DNA of 52,048 bases from Clostridiales bacterium. Its GTDB lineage: Bacteria; Bacillota; Clostridia; Saccharofermentanales; Saccharofermentanaceae. A program made the translations under genes and the position numbers. The notes beneath the pieces were generated by a model. The model saw only the letters and a program-made list of their open reading frames with translations. It did not search any database and was not told where the DNA came from. This document shows, piece after piece, positions 44,435 to 52,048 of this stretch; position 1 is the first letter of the stretch, and every line of letters begins with the position of its first letter. Where the stretch lies: positions 1 to 52,048 of the forward strand of contig JAGCXQ010000052.1 in assembly GCA_017961235.1 (NCBI GenBank), given 5' to 3'.

Positions 44435-45562
44435 ATGACAGAGACGAAGTGTATATCCTTAAAACAATATCGTATCTTCCTTTCCTTTGCGCTTCTGCTG
44501 ATCTTTACGACCGGTACGGTTCCTTCGTTCTGCAGCGCACTTGTTCAGACGATCTTTTTCGTCTTGATCAATCTTCTGGTCTTTTCCCGTATTTCAAATA
44601 AGCGTGTCTGCTGGGGCATATTCCTGATGATCGCAGCGCTTATGGGGGAGGGGATGTACTATCTTTCCTCGATCCTTCCGGAAAGCTTCTACGGAGGAGG
44701 TTTTTTCCTTCTTCCGGCATCCGCGTTCCTCTTCCTTCTGGCACCGATGTTCGACTATATTTCTCCGGAGAGAAAGATCTCTGTCGGAGAGTCCTTGAAT
44801 GGATTATTGTTCTATGTCATTTCGGGCGTCCTGATCTCTGTGGTACGTGAGCTTTTCGGGCAGTCGTCTCTTCTCGGGATCGACGTGCCTTCTATGTCGA
44901 GATGGAGGATCCGGCTCTTTTCCCATACTGCGGGGTCGGCGCTTCTGGTCCTCGGAATAATAGTGATTCTGACATGGTGGAAGAACATGGATGAGGATGA
45001 AAAATGGATACTGGAGACATCGGAAAAGAAGTCGAGAATATACCGTCCGATCTCCGCAAAAACAGAGAAGAAGTTCATTCTTTTATCTGTCTGTATCCTC
45101 GTGTATGATCTGCTGTTCGGAGCAATCGGCGCGGCAGTGATCTATGCGGTTCCTTCTTCGTATAACAAACCTGCGCATATTGTCGCTCTTTCGACGCTGA
45201 CGTCACTTCTTCTGCTGACGCTGCTTGTCAAGGTCTTCCGCCTGTCCGAGGCACTCGACGAATACTTCTATATGCCGCTTTTAGGTGTTGTAATGACTTC
45301 GACACCGCTGATCGTTTATACCCGTTATCTGGATATTCCGGAAGCCACTTCGATTGCTGTAAAGATCGCGTGGTGGGCCGCTCTCATGGTTGGCGTATGG
45401 CTGTTCACGACGGTAGTTGTCGCATATATACGATCGATCTATGAAAGACTAATGTTTGGTAAACAGCCAAGCTGTCTGGAGGGTATCCCGCTCATCGTTC
45501 TGCATGTGCTTCTTGCGATGATCGTATTCATGCCCTGGACAGATGTACTGGCGAGATTGTAA
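44435..45562 (+). CDS. apparent RnfE-RnfA fusion, degenerate
   Basis: 375 residues, about 11 membrane segments in two halves. The N half resembles RnfE (SVGESLNGLLFYVISGVLISVVRELFGQ matches the GRAEAFA...RExxG region over about 115-142). The C half resembles RnfA, ending YIRSIYERL...CLEGIPLIVLH (usual IRERL...RGAPIxxI). RnfE and RnfA together bind a [2Fe-2S] cluster through NC motifs in each; at the matching places here the residues are APMFDY and MTSTP, so the cysteines seem lost. No frameshift is visible. The assignment is by pattern only. Confidence 0.55.
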   Translation: MTETKCISLKQYRIFLSFALLLIFTTGTVPSFCSALVQTIFFVLINLLVFSRISNKRVCWGIFLMIAALMGEGMYYLSSILPESFYGGGFFLLPASAFLFLLAPMFDYISPERKISVGESLNGLLFYVISGVLISVVRELFGQSSLLGIDVPSMSRWRIRLFSHTAGSALLVLGIIVILTWWKNMDEDEKWILETSEKKSRIYRPISAKTEKKFILLSVCILVYDLLFGAIGAAVIYAVPSSYNKPAHIVALSTLTSLLLLTLLVKVFRLSEALDEYFYMPLLGVVMTSTPLIVYTRYLDIPEATSIAVKIAWWAALMVGVWLFTTVVVAYIRSIYERLMFGKQPSCLEGIPLIVLHVLLAMIVFMPWTDVLARL

Positions 45563-45576
45563 TTGGAGGAAGAAAA

Positions 45577-46785
45577 ATGCAGGTCGTTATCACATGCCTT
45601 TTTGGACTGGAACATTTCTGTGTGGAAGATCTTGAGAAGATAGGATACGGACGCGAGGAGATGACGGTTTCCGACGGACAGATCCTCGTGGATACGACGC
45701 CTTCCACCATGGCAGATGATGTCGCAAGGATCTGCATCTGGATGCGCCGCGGCGAGCGTGTGCTTCTTTCGGTGAATACTTTCCCGGCATCTGTATTCGA
45801 GGAATTCTTTGACGGATTTGCCGCGATGCGATGGGAACAGTGGATCCCGTCCGGCTGGGCTTTTCATGTAAACGGATATTCAAGAGATTCCAAGCTCTTC
45901 GGCATCCCTGCCTGTCAGAGTCTGGCGAAAAAAGCGATCGTAAAATCACTTCAGAGGGGCCTTCATCTTCCGGAAGGCCGTATCATCGAAGAGGATGAAA
46001 AACTCGGTACCTGTAAGATCGTCTTCGGAATCGTCAAAGATCAGGTCCGTGTCATGATCGATGTGACCGGGGCAGGACTTCACAAGCGCGGATACCGTCC
46101 GCTGATGCATGATGCGCCGATCAAGGAGACGCTTGCTGCTGGTATGGTCAGCGCGGCGCAGTACCGTTTCTTCGGAGAGGAAGCACTTGTTGATCCGTTC
46201 TGCGGATCCGGTACGATCGTTATCGAAGCCGCGATGATGGCACTGAATATCGCACCCGGACTGACCCGGCCGTTCCTTGGAGAGAAGCTCCCGTATATCG
46301 GCCTGAATGCATATGAAAAAGCAAAGAAAGAAGCCAGAGATATGGCAGATCTTTCTCCGATGGATGATATATATTTTTACGGATCGGATATCGATCCGAA
46401 GGCCGTGGCGACAGCGCAGAAGAATGCCCGTGCCGCAGGAGTTTCGGATTTTGTGCGGTTCCGAGTCGCTGATTTCCGGGAACAGACGCCCCGTGCTCTA
46501 TATGGATGGACACATCTGAAGAGGCAGCTGATCCTCTGTAATCCCCCATATGGCGGACGTTTGCTGACTCCCGAAAAAGCACATGAGATCTATACGGGGA
46601 TCGCAAGGACCTATCTTGATCCTCAAGGCTATTGCAGGAAGGGTATCCGTCTTTCCGTTATTACACCGGATGATTCTTTCGAAAATGCCGTCGTTCGAAA
46701 AGCAGATAAAAGAAGAAAACTGTATAACGGTTCTATTCGATGCCAATTAACAAACTACTATCGTCTCCCGCCGAGAGAGAATTGA
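45577..46785 (+). CDS. THUMP-domain class I RNA methyltransferase (RlmL/YpsC-like)
   Basis: 402 residues. An N-terminal ferredoxin-like/THUMP region (about 1-160) and a Rossmann methyltransferase with VDPFCGSGTIVIEAA (SAM site) and the catalytic NPPYG motif near 322. Members methylate N2 of guanine in 23S rRNA; old annotations call them adenine DNA methylases. GGAGG precedes the ATG, 15 bases after the RnfEA-like gene, so it closes the rpoD operon before the terminator at 46847. Confidence 0.9.
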   Translation: MQVVITCLFGLEHFCVEDLEKIGYGREEMTVSDGQILVDTTPSTMADDVARICIWMRRGERVLLSVNTFPASVFEEFFDGFAAMRWEQWIPSGWAFHVNGYSRDSKLFGIPACQSLAKKAIVKSLQRGLHLPEGRIIEEDEKLGTCKIVFGIVKDQVRVMIDVTGAGLHKRGYRPLMHDAPIKETLAAGMVSAAQYRFFGEEALVDPFCGSGTIVIEAAMMALNIAPGLTRPFLGEKLPYIGLNAYEKAKKEARDMADLSPMDDIYFYGSDIDPKAVATAQKNARAAGVSDFVRFRVADFREQTPRALYGWTHLKRQLILCNPPYGGRLLTPEKAHEIYTGIARTYLDPQGYCRKGIRLSVITPDDSFENAVVRKADKRRKLYNGSIRCQLTNYYRLPPREN

Positions 46786-46846
46786 ATGACAATAGTCCAC
46801 CGCTCACGGACACCGAAAATGTCAAAAACTGAAAAAGAGTATTCCG

Positions 46847-46872
46847 AAAGCCCTTGAAATAAGGGCTTTTTC
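46847..46872 (+). terminator. intrinsic terminator after the rpoD operon
   Basis: AAAGCCCTT (46847-46855) pairs perfectly with AAGGGCTTT (46861-46869) around 5 bases, continuing into TTC. Confidence 0.85.
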
Positions 46873-46879
46873 ATGCCAT

Positions 46880-47075
46880 GAAAACTTTTGGTGTTTTTTC
46901 AAAAACCCCTTGACAAAAAATGCACTGCCGAAAAATCGGCGTTTGAAGAGGGTGTTTCTCGGAAATCCTTGTCTTTGAGTTATCCACAGAGTTTTCCACA
47001 TTTTCCACAGGTTTTTTGTTTATGAACACGGAGAAGTAGTGGAAAACTTTGATGGGCAAATCTTTTTCAAAAACC
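46880..47075. other. DnaA-box cluster between two direct repeats
   Basis: TTATCCACA, the consensus DnaA box, lies at 46980-46988, with TTTTCCACA at 46992-47000 and 47001-47009 and a reversed TTTTCCACT at 47038-47046. The cluster is flanked by direct repeats: GAAAACTTT at 46880 and 47042, and TTTTTCAAAAACC at 46895-46907 and 47063-47075. The surroundings are AT-rich. No dnaA gene is in the window. Roles could be DnaA titration, DnaA-controlled transcription of proA or a replication origin; sequence does not decide. The rest of the 46786-47197 gap holds a terminator and a promoter and no gene. Confidence 0.6.
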
Positions 47076-47121
47076 TTCATTTATTTTCATTTTTATACCG
47101 AAATGAAAGTGCAAAAAACAT

Positions 47122-47160
47122 TGAACTTCTACGTTCATATAGAGCGTAATCTGATATAAT
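47122..47160 (+). promoter_or_regulatory. extended -10 promoter of proA with a small dyad
   Basis: TGATATAAT (47152-47160) is an extended -10 with a perfect TATAAT. A TGAAC/GTTCA dyad at 47122-47137 overlaps the -35 position and could be an operator. Confidence 0.55.
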
Positions 47161-47197
47161 AAAGAGAAATAATTGTAAGGTATAGGAAGTATCAGGT

Positions 47198-48478
47198 ATG
47201 ACGGATTTTGAAACACGCGCAAAAGAAGCAAAACAGGCGTCCTTTGCCATGGCGGTATTGCCTACGGATGTAAAGGACAAAGCTCTGCTTTCTATCGCGG
47301 ATGCACTTGTTGAGAACAAAGATGCGATCTTTTCTGCCAATGCGGAAGACATGAAGAATGCGAAAGAATCAGACCTTCCTATGCCGCTTCAGAAGAGACT
47401 CCTTTTCGATGAGCATAAATTATCTGACGTTGTCAGTGGTCTGAAGAGTTTAACCACTCTTCCGGATCCGGTCGGCCGTGAGCTGATGAAGACCGAGATG
47501 GATGATGATCTCGTACTGACACGTGTCTCCTGCCCGATCGGTGTACTGGGCATTATCTTCGAGTCCCGTCCGGACGCTCTGGTGCAGATCGCATCGCTGG
47601 CGCTGAAGTCCGGTAACTCCTGCTGCCTTAAGGGCGGAAGTGAAGCCGTCAACAGCAACCGGGTGCTTTTCGAGGTGATCGAGAAGGCATCTATCGATGC
47701 AGGACTTCCGAAGGGCTGGATCGTCCTGATGGAGACGAGAAATGACGTCGCCGAGATGCTCCTTCTGGATAAGTATATCGACCTGATCATCCCGAGAGGC
47801 TCGAATGCATTTGTGCAGTACATCATGCAGCACAGCTCGATCCCGGTCATGGGCCACGCCGATGGTGTCTGCCATCTGTATATTCACGAAAAAGCAGACA
47901 GGGATATGGCGCTCAAGCTCGCGGTAGATAGTAAGACCCAGTATGTGGCGGTATGTAATGCCTGCGAGACGATCCTGGTGGACGAGTCCATCGCGAAGGA
48001 TATTCTGCCGGATCTGGCAAAAGCACTGTCCGACAAGAATGTGGAGCTTCACGGCTGCGAGAAGACGAAAGCGATCCTGCCGGATGTGCTCCCTGTGGAA
48101 GAGTGGCATCACGAGTATCTCGACTATAAGGTCTCCATCAAGATCGTATCCGGACTTGATGAGGCGATATCTCATATTAACACCTACGGTTCCGGCCACA
48201 CGGATGCGATCGTCACTTCCGACAGCGAAAAGGCAGAAGAATTCCTCAACCGCGTGGACTCCGGAAATGCTTTCTGGAACTGCTCCACACGTTTCTCCGA
48301 CGGCCTGAGATACGGTTTCGGCGCCGAGGTAGGCATCAGCACCAGTAAGCTTCACGCCAGAGGACCTGTCGGCCTCGAGGGACTTGTGACCTATAAGTAC
48401 AAGATCCGTGGTAATGGTAATCTCGTTGCGGACTATTCCAATGGAACCCGCAAGTTTACACATAAGCATATTTTATGA
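47198..48478 (+). CDS. proA: gamma-glutamyl phosphate reductase
   Basis: 426 residues, full length. It reduces gamma-glutamyl phosphate with NADPH to glutamate semialdehyde in proline synthesis. Blocks LKGGSEAVNSN, IIPRGSNAFV and the catalytic Cys in VCNACETILVD are intact, as is GFGAEVGISTSKLHARGPVGL, split here. No proB is nearby. It heads a run with rpiB, upp and the ATP synthase genes, which have little spacing between them. Confidence 0.97.
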   Translation: MTDFETRAKEAKQASFAMAVLPTDVKDKALLSIADALVENKDAIFSANAEDMKNAKESDLPMPLQKRLLFDEHKLSDVVSGLKSLTTLPDPVGRELMKTEMDDDLVLTRVSCPIGVLGIIFESRPDALVQIASLALKSGNSCCLKGGSEAVNSNRVLFEVIEKASIDAGLPKGWIVLMETRNDVAEMLLLDKYIDLIIPRGSNAFVQYIMQHSSIPVMGHADGVCHLYIHEKADRDMALKLAVDSKTQYVAVCNACETILVDESIAKDILPDLAKALSDKNVELHGCEKTKAILPDVLPVEEWHHEYLDYKVSIKIVSGLDEAISHINTYGSGHTDAIVTSDSEKAEEFLNRVDSGNAFWNCSTRFSDGLRYGFGAEVGISTSKLHARGPVGLEGLVTYKYKIRGNGNLVADYSNGTRKFTHKHIL

Positions 48479-48493
48479 AAAGAGGGTAAGAAG

Positions 48494-48946
48494 ATGGTAA
48501 TTTCTATTGCTTCAGATCACGCAGGATTCGCACTGAGAAAGATCGTGGTGGAACACCTCGGTAAACTCGGACATACGGTCGTTGAGGGTGGCGCGACCGC
48601 AGGTGATGTTCCGTACAGTTATGTTCTTGCGGGACAGAAAGTTTCCAAGGATATTCTGGAGGGAAAGGCAGAGCGTGGTATCGTGATCTGCGGAACCGGC
48701 ATCGGTATCTCGATGGTGGCCAACAAGTTCCCGGGTATCCGATGTGCTCTCTGCACCAATGAATACATGGCAAGAATGTCCCGTCAGCACAATGACGCAA
48801 ATGTTCTTTCCATGGGCGCACGTGTCGTCGGAAGTTCTCTGGCGCTCGGCATCGTCGATGCATACTTGAACGAGCCTTTTGACGGAGGACGTCATCAGAC
48901 CCGTGTAAATGATATGAAGGAACAAGAGAAAGAGCTATTTAAATAA
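48494..48946 (+). CDS. rpiB: ribose-5-phosphate isomerase B
   Basis: 150 residues. It interconverts ribose-5-phosphate and ribulose-5-phosphate. The N-terminal [11 protein letters not shown] and the catalytic Cys region [15 protein letters not shown] are intact, as are the C-terminal [13 protein letters not shown] residues that hold the phosphate. It lies between proA and upp; rpiB next to upp and the atp operon is an established Firmicute order. Confidence 0.97.
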   Translation: MVISIASDHAGFALRKIVVEHLGKLGHTVVEGGATAGDVPYSYVLAGQKVSKDILEGKAERGIVICGTGIGISMVANKFPGIRCALCTNEYMARMSRQHNDANVLSMGARVVGSSLALGIVDAYLNEPFDGGRHQTRVNDMKEQEKELFK

Positions 48947-48968
48947 TTCTATTTTGGGAGGACCGTTT

Positions 48969-49598
48969 ATGGCACAGTTTTTCTTATTTGATCACCCGCT
49001 TATCCAGCATAAGATCTCTATGCTCCGCGATAAGAACACCTCGACCAAGGAATTCCGTGAACTGGTGCACGAGATCTCCATGCTGATGGCATACGAAGTT
49101 ACCCGTGATCTTCCGCTCACCGATAAAGAGATCGAGACTCCTGTTGCGAAGACTACGGCAAAAGTACTTGCCGGCAAGAAAGTAGCGCTGGTCCCGATCC
49201 TGCGTGCTGGTCTTGGCATGGTCGATGGCATGCTCTCGATCATTCCGAATGCGAAAGTCGGCCATATCGGTCTTTACCGTGACCCGAACACATTAAAGCC
49301 GGTCGAATATTACTGCAAGCTTCCGGAGGATATCACGGACCGTGAAGTGATCGTTCTTGATCCGATGCTTGCTACCGGCGGTTCCTCTTCCGCGGCGATC
49401 CAGTTCCTGAAGGACAGAGGAATCAAGAACATTAAGTTTGTCTGCCTGATCTCGGCACCGGAAGGTATTGAGCGTCTGCAGAACGATCATCCGGATGTGC
49501 CTGTTTTCTGCGCAGCGAAGGATGAGAGACTCAACGATCACGCATACATCATTCCGGGCCTCGGAGATGCGGGTGACCGTCTCTTCGGAACAAACTAA
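48969..49598 (+). CDS. upp: uracil phosphoribosyltransferase
   Basis: 209 residues. It makes UMP from uracil and PRPP. The PRPP-binding loop [14 protein letters not shown] and the [12 protein letters not shown] block are intact. ATG 48969 is preferred because GGGAGG ends about 9 bases upstream; an in-frame TTG at 48954 overlaps that site. It is followed by atpB after 21 bases, so it likely belongs to the same transcript. Confidence 0.97.
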   Translation: MAQFFLFDHPLIQHKISMLRDKNTSTKEFRELVHEISMLMAYEVTRDLPLTDKEIETPVAKTTAKVLAGKKVALVPILRAGLGMVDGMLSIIPNAKVGHIGLYRDPNTLKPVEYYCKLPEDITDREVIVLDPMLATGGSSSAAIQFLKDRGIKNIKFVCLISAPEGIERLQNDHPDVPVFCAAKDERLNDHAYIIPGLGDAGDRLFGTN

Positions 49599-49619
49599 GG
49601 AGGTCCGTAAGGAACGTTT

Positions 49620-50486
49620 ATGAGTGTTGCACTTGCTGCTTCCTGGTGGTCCCGCTTCTGGGAAGCATTTGGAAAAGAACTTGCGGATTCTTTCGGCGGT
49701 AAGCATATCGGCGAGAAGATCCGTGAAGGCATCCTTCAGTGGAAAGGTTCTTTCACTTTGGGAGGACAGAAATTCCTGATCACGGACGCGGTCATTGTTA
49801 TGTGGATCGCGCTCCTTGCAGGTATCCTGGTCTTTGGCTGGCTCGGCGCAAAGAGAGAGCGTATCCCTTCCGGAAGACAGGCGATCATGGAGTCCCTGAT
49901 CGGTCTTCTTCTCGGTCTTTGCAAAGACTACGGCCTGAATGATGAGCAGGCGGAGAAAGTCGTTCCGATGATCGGTACGATCGGTATTACCCTTATCTTC
50001 TGTAATACCATCTCGTTCTTCCATCTCCCGCCGCCGGCGAAAAATATTGCATTCCCGTTCGCGATGGCGATCTTTGCGATCGTATATGTCATCTTTATGT
50101 CGATCCGATTTGTCGGACTTAAAGGCTTTGGAAGATCGTTTGTTGATCCGATGCCGTTTATGCTTCCGTTTAAGATCCTCGACTTTTTCATCAAGCCGAT
50201 CTCACTGGCACTCCGTCTCTTCGGTAACGTATTCGGTGCTTTTATCCTCATGGAGTTCTTAGGCATCGTTTGCCCGATCATTCTGCCGGGTGTCTTTAGT
50301 CTGTGGTTTGACCTTATGGATGGTATTCTCCAGGCAGTTGTATTTGCCTACCTTACCACATCGTACATCGGTGAAGTAGTGGAGAGCTCCCATGCAGTAA
50401 AAGAAAGAAACGAAGAAAAAGCAAAACTGAAAGCTGAAAAGAAAGCTGCCAAGGAAGCCGCGGTGGAAGCGGAAAAAGCAGCTTGA
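49620..50486 (+). CDS. atpB: F-type ATP synthase subunit a
   Basis: 288 residues. Membrane stator of Fo with the essential Arg in ISLALRLFGNVFGAFI. Five to six membrane segments are seen. The N-terminal ~50 residues are hydrophilic, and the C-terminus ends in a charged Lys/Glu/Ala-rich tail (about 255-288) longer than usual. AAGGAG lies between upp and atpB. No atpI precedes it. Confidence 0.95.
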   Translation: MSVALAASWWSRFWEAFGKELADSFGGKHIGEKIREGILQWKGSFTLGGQKFLITDAVIVMWIALLAGILVFGWLGAKRERIPSGRQAIMESLIGLLLGLCKDYGLNDEQAEKVVPMIGTIGITLIFCNTISFFHLPPPAKNIAFPFAMAIFAIVYVIFMSIRFVGLKGFGRSFVDPMPFMLPFKILDFFIKPISLALRLFGNVFGAFILMEFLGIVCPIILPGVFSLWFDLMDGILQAVVFAYLTTSYIGEVVESSHAVKERNEEKAKLKAEKKAAKEAAVEAEKAA

Positions 50487-50510
50487 ACATAGAAACAGGA
50501 GGAAGAGAAG

Positions 50511-50771
50511 ATGTTTAATTTATCAAGAGTATTACTGGATATTGCGCCGAAGGCTTTAGCCGGACTTGGTGCAGGTCTTGCCATCGGTCTTTGCGGACTG
50601 GGTACCACGATCGGTATCGGTCTTGCATCCGGACGTGCACTGGAAGGTGCTTCCCGTCAGCCGGAAATGTACAGCAAGCTGCAGACCCTGCTTCTGATCT
50701 CCATCGTATTCATGGAGTCTGTTGCGATCTACTCTCTCGTAGTAAGTCTGCTCCTGATCTTTACGTTCTGA
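50511..50771 (+). CDS. atpE: F-type ATP synthase subunit c
   Basis: 86 residues, two-helix hairpin. The first helix has a GLGTTIGIGLASGRA glycine run, the loop RQPE is intact and the second helix carries the ion-binding Glu in FMESVAIYSLV. Of the sodium-site residues (Gln, Glu-Ser, Thr, Tyr), Glu-Ser and Tyr are present, but the Gln position is Ile and Thr is Val. Proton coupling is therefore more likely, by inference. AGGAGG lies just upstream. Confidence 0.96.
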   Translation: MFNLSRVLLDIAPKALAGLGAGLAIGLCGLGTTIGIGLASGRALEGASRQPEMYSKLQTLLLISIVFMESVAIYSLVVSLLLIFTF

Positions 50772-50790
50772 TCGATCCGAGGTGAAAGAT

Positions 50791-51405
50791 ATGTATTTTG
50801 CATTTAAAGTGCTATCGGCTGTAAATATGCAGCAGCTCACATCCCGCCTGGTCCGTCTTGCGGAAGAGGCTGAGGAGGAGAGCTCCCTGCTGTCGCCTGA
50901 TCAGATGGCACACTACGCGGTTACCGCGCTGTGGACGATCATCAACGTCCTTGTCGCCTATATCATTCTGAAGTTTGTGCTTTTTAAGCCGATGATCAAG
51001 CTGATCAATAAGAGAAAAGAATCGATCAGCAAAGAGATCACCGATGCTGAGGATAAAGAAAAGCAGGCGACAGAAAAACTCGAGGAAGCAACCAAGAAAC
51101 TCGATGCTTCTCATGAAGAAGCGATGCAGATCATTGCCGATGCCAGAACGCAGGCAGAGAAACAGTCGGAGACGATCATCGAGACTGCGAAGAAAGAAGC
51201 GCAGGAGATCAGAGACCGTGCCGAGGAAGATGCGAAGCGTACCAGAAAAGCAATGATGGAAGAGATGAAAGACGAAGTGGCCGATCTGGCGGTCACGATC
51301 GCCGGCCGTGTCCTGAGCTCCGGTGCAAATGGCGTGGACGAAGCTTCTCTTCGTGAAAAAGCACTTTCCGAGCTTCAATCCGCAGAGGTGAAGACCGGTG
51401 AATAA
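50791..51405 (+). CDS. atpF: F-type ATP synthase subunit b
   Basis: 204 residues. An N-terminal extension of about 45 residues precedes the single membrane segment (about 46-65, IINVLVAYIILKFVLF), then a long charged coiled coil (about 75-185) that forms the peripheral stalk. The start is ATG 50791, since GAGG at 50779-50782 is 8 bases upstream; GTG 50782 overlaps it. The extension is not typical of bacterial b. The end overlaps the next gene by 8 bases. Confidence 0.9.
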   Translation: MYFAFKVLSAVNMQQLTSRLVRLAEEAEEESSLLSPDQMAHYAVTALWTIINVLVAYIILKFVLFKPMIKLINKRKESISKEITDAEDKEKQATEKLEEATKKLDASHEEAMQIIADARTQAEKQSETIIETAKKEAQEIRDRAEEDAKRTRKAMMEEMKDEVADLAVTIAGRVLSSGANGVDEASLREKALSELQSAEVKTGE

Positions 51406-52048
51406 TAACAGTGCTTTTGAAGTAATCAAGATCGTAACCGCATCGGACGATATGCCACCGGAGAAGGTGGCCCTGATCGCCCGCCGTTTTGCGGAACATC
51501 TTCATATACAGGGATACACGATCGAGCAGGAGACAGACCCGTCCCTGATCAACGGTTATGTCATCTATTCCCAGGGAACCAAATACGACTATAGTGTCGC
51601 CGGACAGCTCTCCCGTATCGGACGTCATCTGAAGACGGACCGCGGAGATGAGAAATCCGGTTCCGGGGAGACGGATGATTATGCCGAGATCCACCGTTCC
51701 CTGACTGAATCCCTGGCCGAGTTTAAAGAAAGCCCGGCGATGCTTTTCGAAGATGATGAACTGTGGGAAGGTGAGTCTCCCGAGCAGGCAGAAAAGAGAG
51801 AGAAGATCCTTTCGGATTTTGCAAAAGCATCCGAAGTGGAGCAGATCGGTAAGGTCCTCTCTGTCAGCGATGGCGTTGCCAAGGTAAGCGGTCTGGAGAA
51901 CTGTGTAGCAAGTGAGCTGATCATGTTCTCCGAGAGTTCCTACGGTATCGCCATGAACCTCGAAAGAGACTCTGTAGGCGTCGTTCTTCTGAACGAGTGC
52001 CGCGATGTCGTCGAGGGTGTTATGTGTCACCGTACCGGCCTGACGGTA
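51398..52048 (+). CDS. fusion of the delta C-terminal domain with ATP synthase alpha (partial)
   Basis: A single open frame of 217 codons runs off the right edge. Residues ~8-78 match the C-terminal domain of the delta subunit (DPSLINGYVI, then a basic helix), about one third of a normal delta. The helical N-terminal delta domain is absent. After a charged linker (about 80-145), residues ~148-217 match the alpha N-terminus (QIGKVLSVSDGVAKVSGL, SYGIAMNL). I checked the frame base by base and found no stop. The GTG start has AGAGG about 9 bases upstream and overlaps the end of atpF. Normally delta and alpha are separate; here the stalk contact would be covalent. Confidence 0.8.
   Translation, partial: MNNNSAFEVIKIVTASDDMPPEKVALIARRFAEHLHIQGYTIEQETDPSLINGYVIYSQGTKYDYSVAGQLSRIGRHLKTDRGDEKSGSGETDDYAEIHRSLTESLAEFKESPAMLFEDDELWEGESPEQAEKREKILSDFAKASEVEQIGKVLSVSDGVAKVSGLENCVASELIMFSESSYGIAMNLERDSVGVVLLNECRDVVEGVMCHRTGLTV

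Noticed and set aside
40905..45562. Rnf-like genes as decayed pseudogenes
   Set aside because: All four frames are uninterrupted, tightly spaced and use normal codons, so decay is not supported.
46880..47160. Chromosomal origin oriC
   Set aside because: DnaA boxes and AT-rich DNA are present, but dnaA and dnaN are absent and gene direction does not change here. It is kept as a DnaA-box cluster only.
47450..48469. 339-codon open frame opposite proA
   Set aside because: Antisense to proA; no ribosome binding site and no recognisable domain.

Overview
The window looks like a chromosomal segment of a Clostridia-class Firmicute of medium GC (roughly half, judged by eye). The evidence is an L27 with the Prp-cleaved N-terminal extension, AddAB instead of RecBCD, an rpiB-upp-atp gene order, a TIGR03960/TIGR03936 radical SAM pair, a DUF4364 protein, Rnf-type genes, AGGAGG ribosome binding sites and several TTG starts. 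I see no rRNA, tRNA, CRISPR array, transposase or phage gene. Most genes lie on the + strand. No database search was possible, so family names come from motifs and synteny.

Layout: 1-1763 holds the end of prp, rpmA and obg. 1791-5441 holds a membrane acyltransferase, an HD-GYP protein, a short structured locus with a 28-codon ORF, and a small lipoprotein. 5669-15183 is a peptide/antibiotic-stress type region: a minus-strand FtsX permease and ATPase, a PHP phosphoesterase, an OmpR-family two-component system, and a separate ABC-2 exporter (ATPase plus two permeases). 15386-17132 is an AT-rich island of two unknown membrane-anchored proteins behind a possible attenuator. 17162-21710 holds a secreted serpin lipoprotein, a DesK/NarL-type two-component system, an HD hydrolase and a DUF4364 protein. 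21966-26189 holds pgi and the radical SAM pair.

26307-31011 is a lipid cluster: MarR regulator, acyl carrier protein, diacylglycerol-kinase-like protein, PlsC acyltransferase and acyl-CoA synthetase, with a FabT-like palindrome between the divergent last two genes. 31031-38740 holds addB, addA and tadA. 38903-46785 reads as one operon: a zinc-ribbon membrane protein, rpoD, four Rnf-like genes and an RNA methyltransferase. 46786-47197 is a gene-free stretch with clustered DnaA boxes between two direct repeats. 47198-52048 holds proA, rpiB, upp, atpB, atpE, atpF and the start of a gene that appears to fuse the C-terminal domain of ATP synthase delta to alpha.

The observations most worth checking are: (1) a non-palindromic 9-mer, AAAAGCACT, present 18 times (nine per strand) where chance predicts less than one; (2) the delta-alpha ATP synthase fusion; (3) an Rnf-like cluster lacking RnfB, with RnfE and RnfA apparently fused and their cluster cysteines missing; (4) the DnaA-box cluster away from dnaA; and (5) the structured short locus at 4685-4862. 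Counts were made by eye and should be recomputed.
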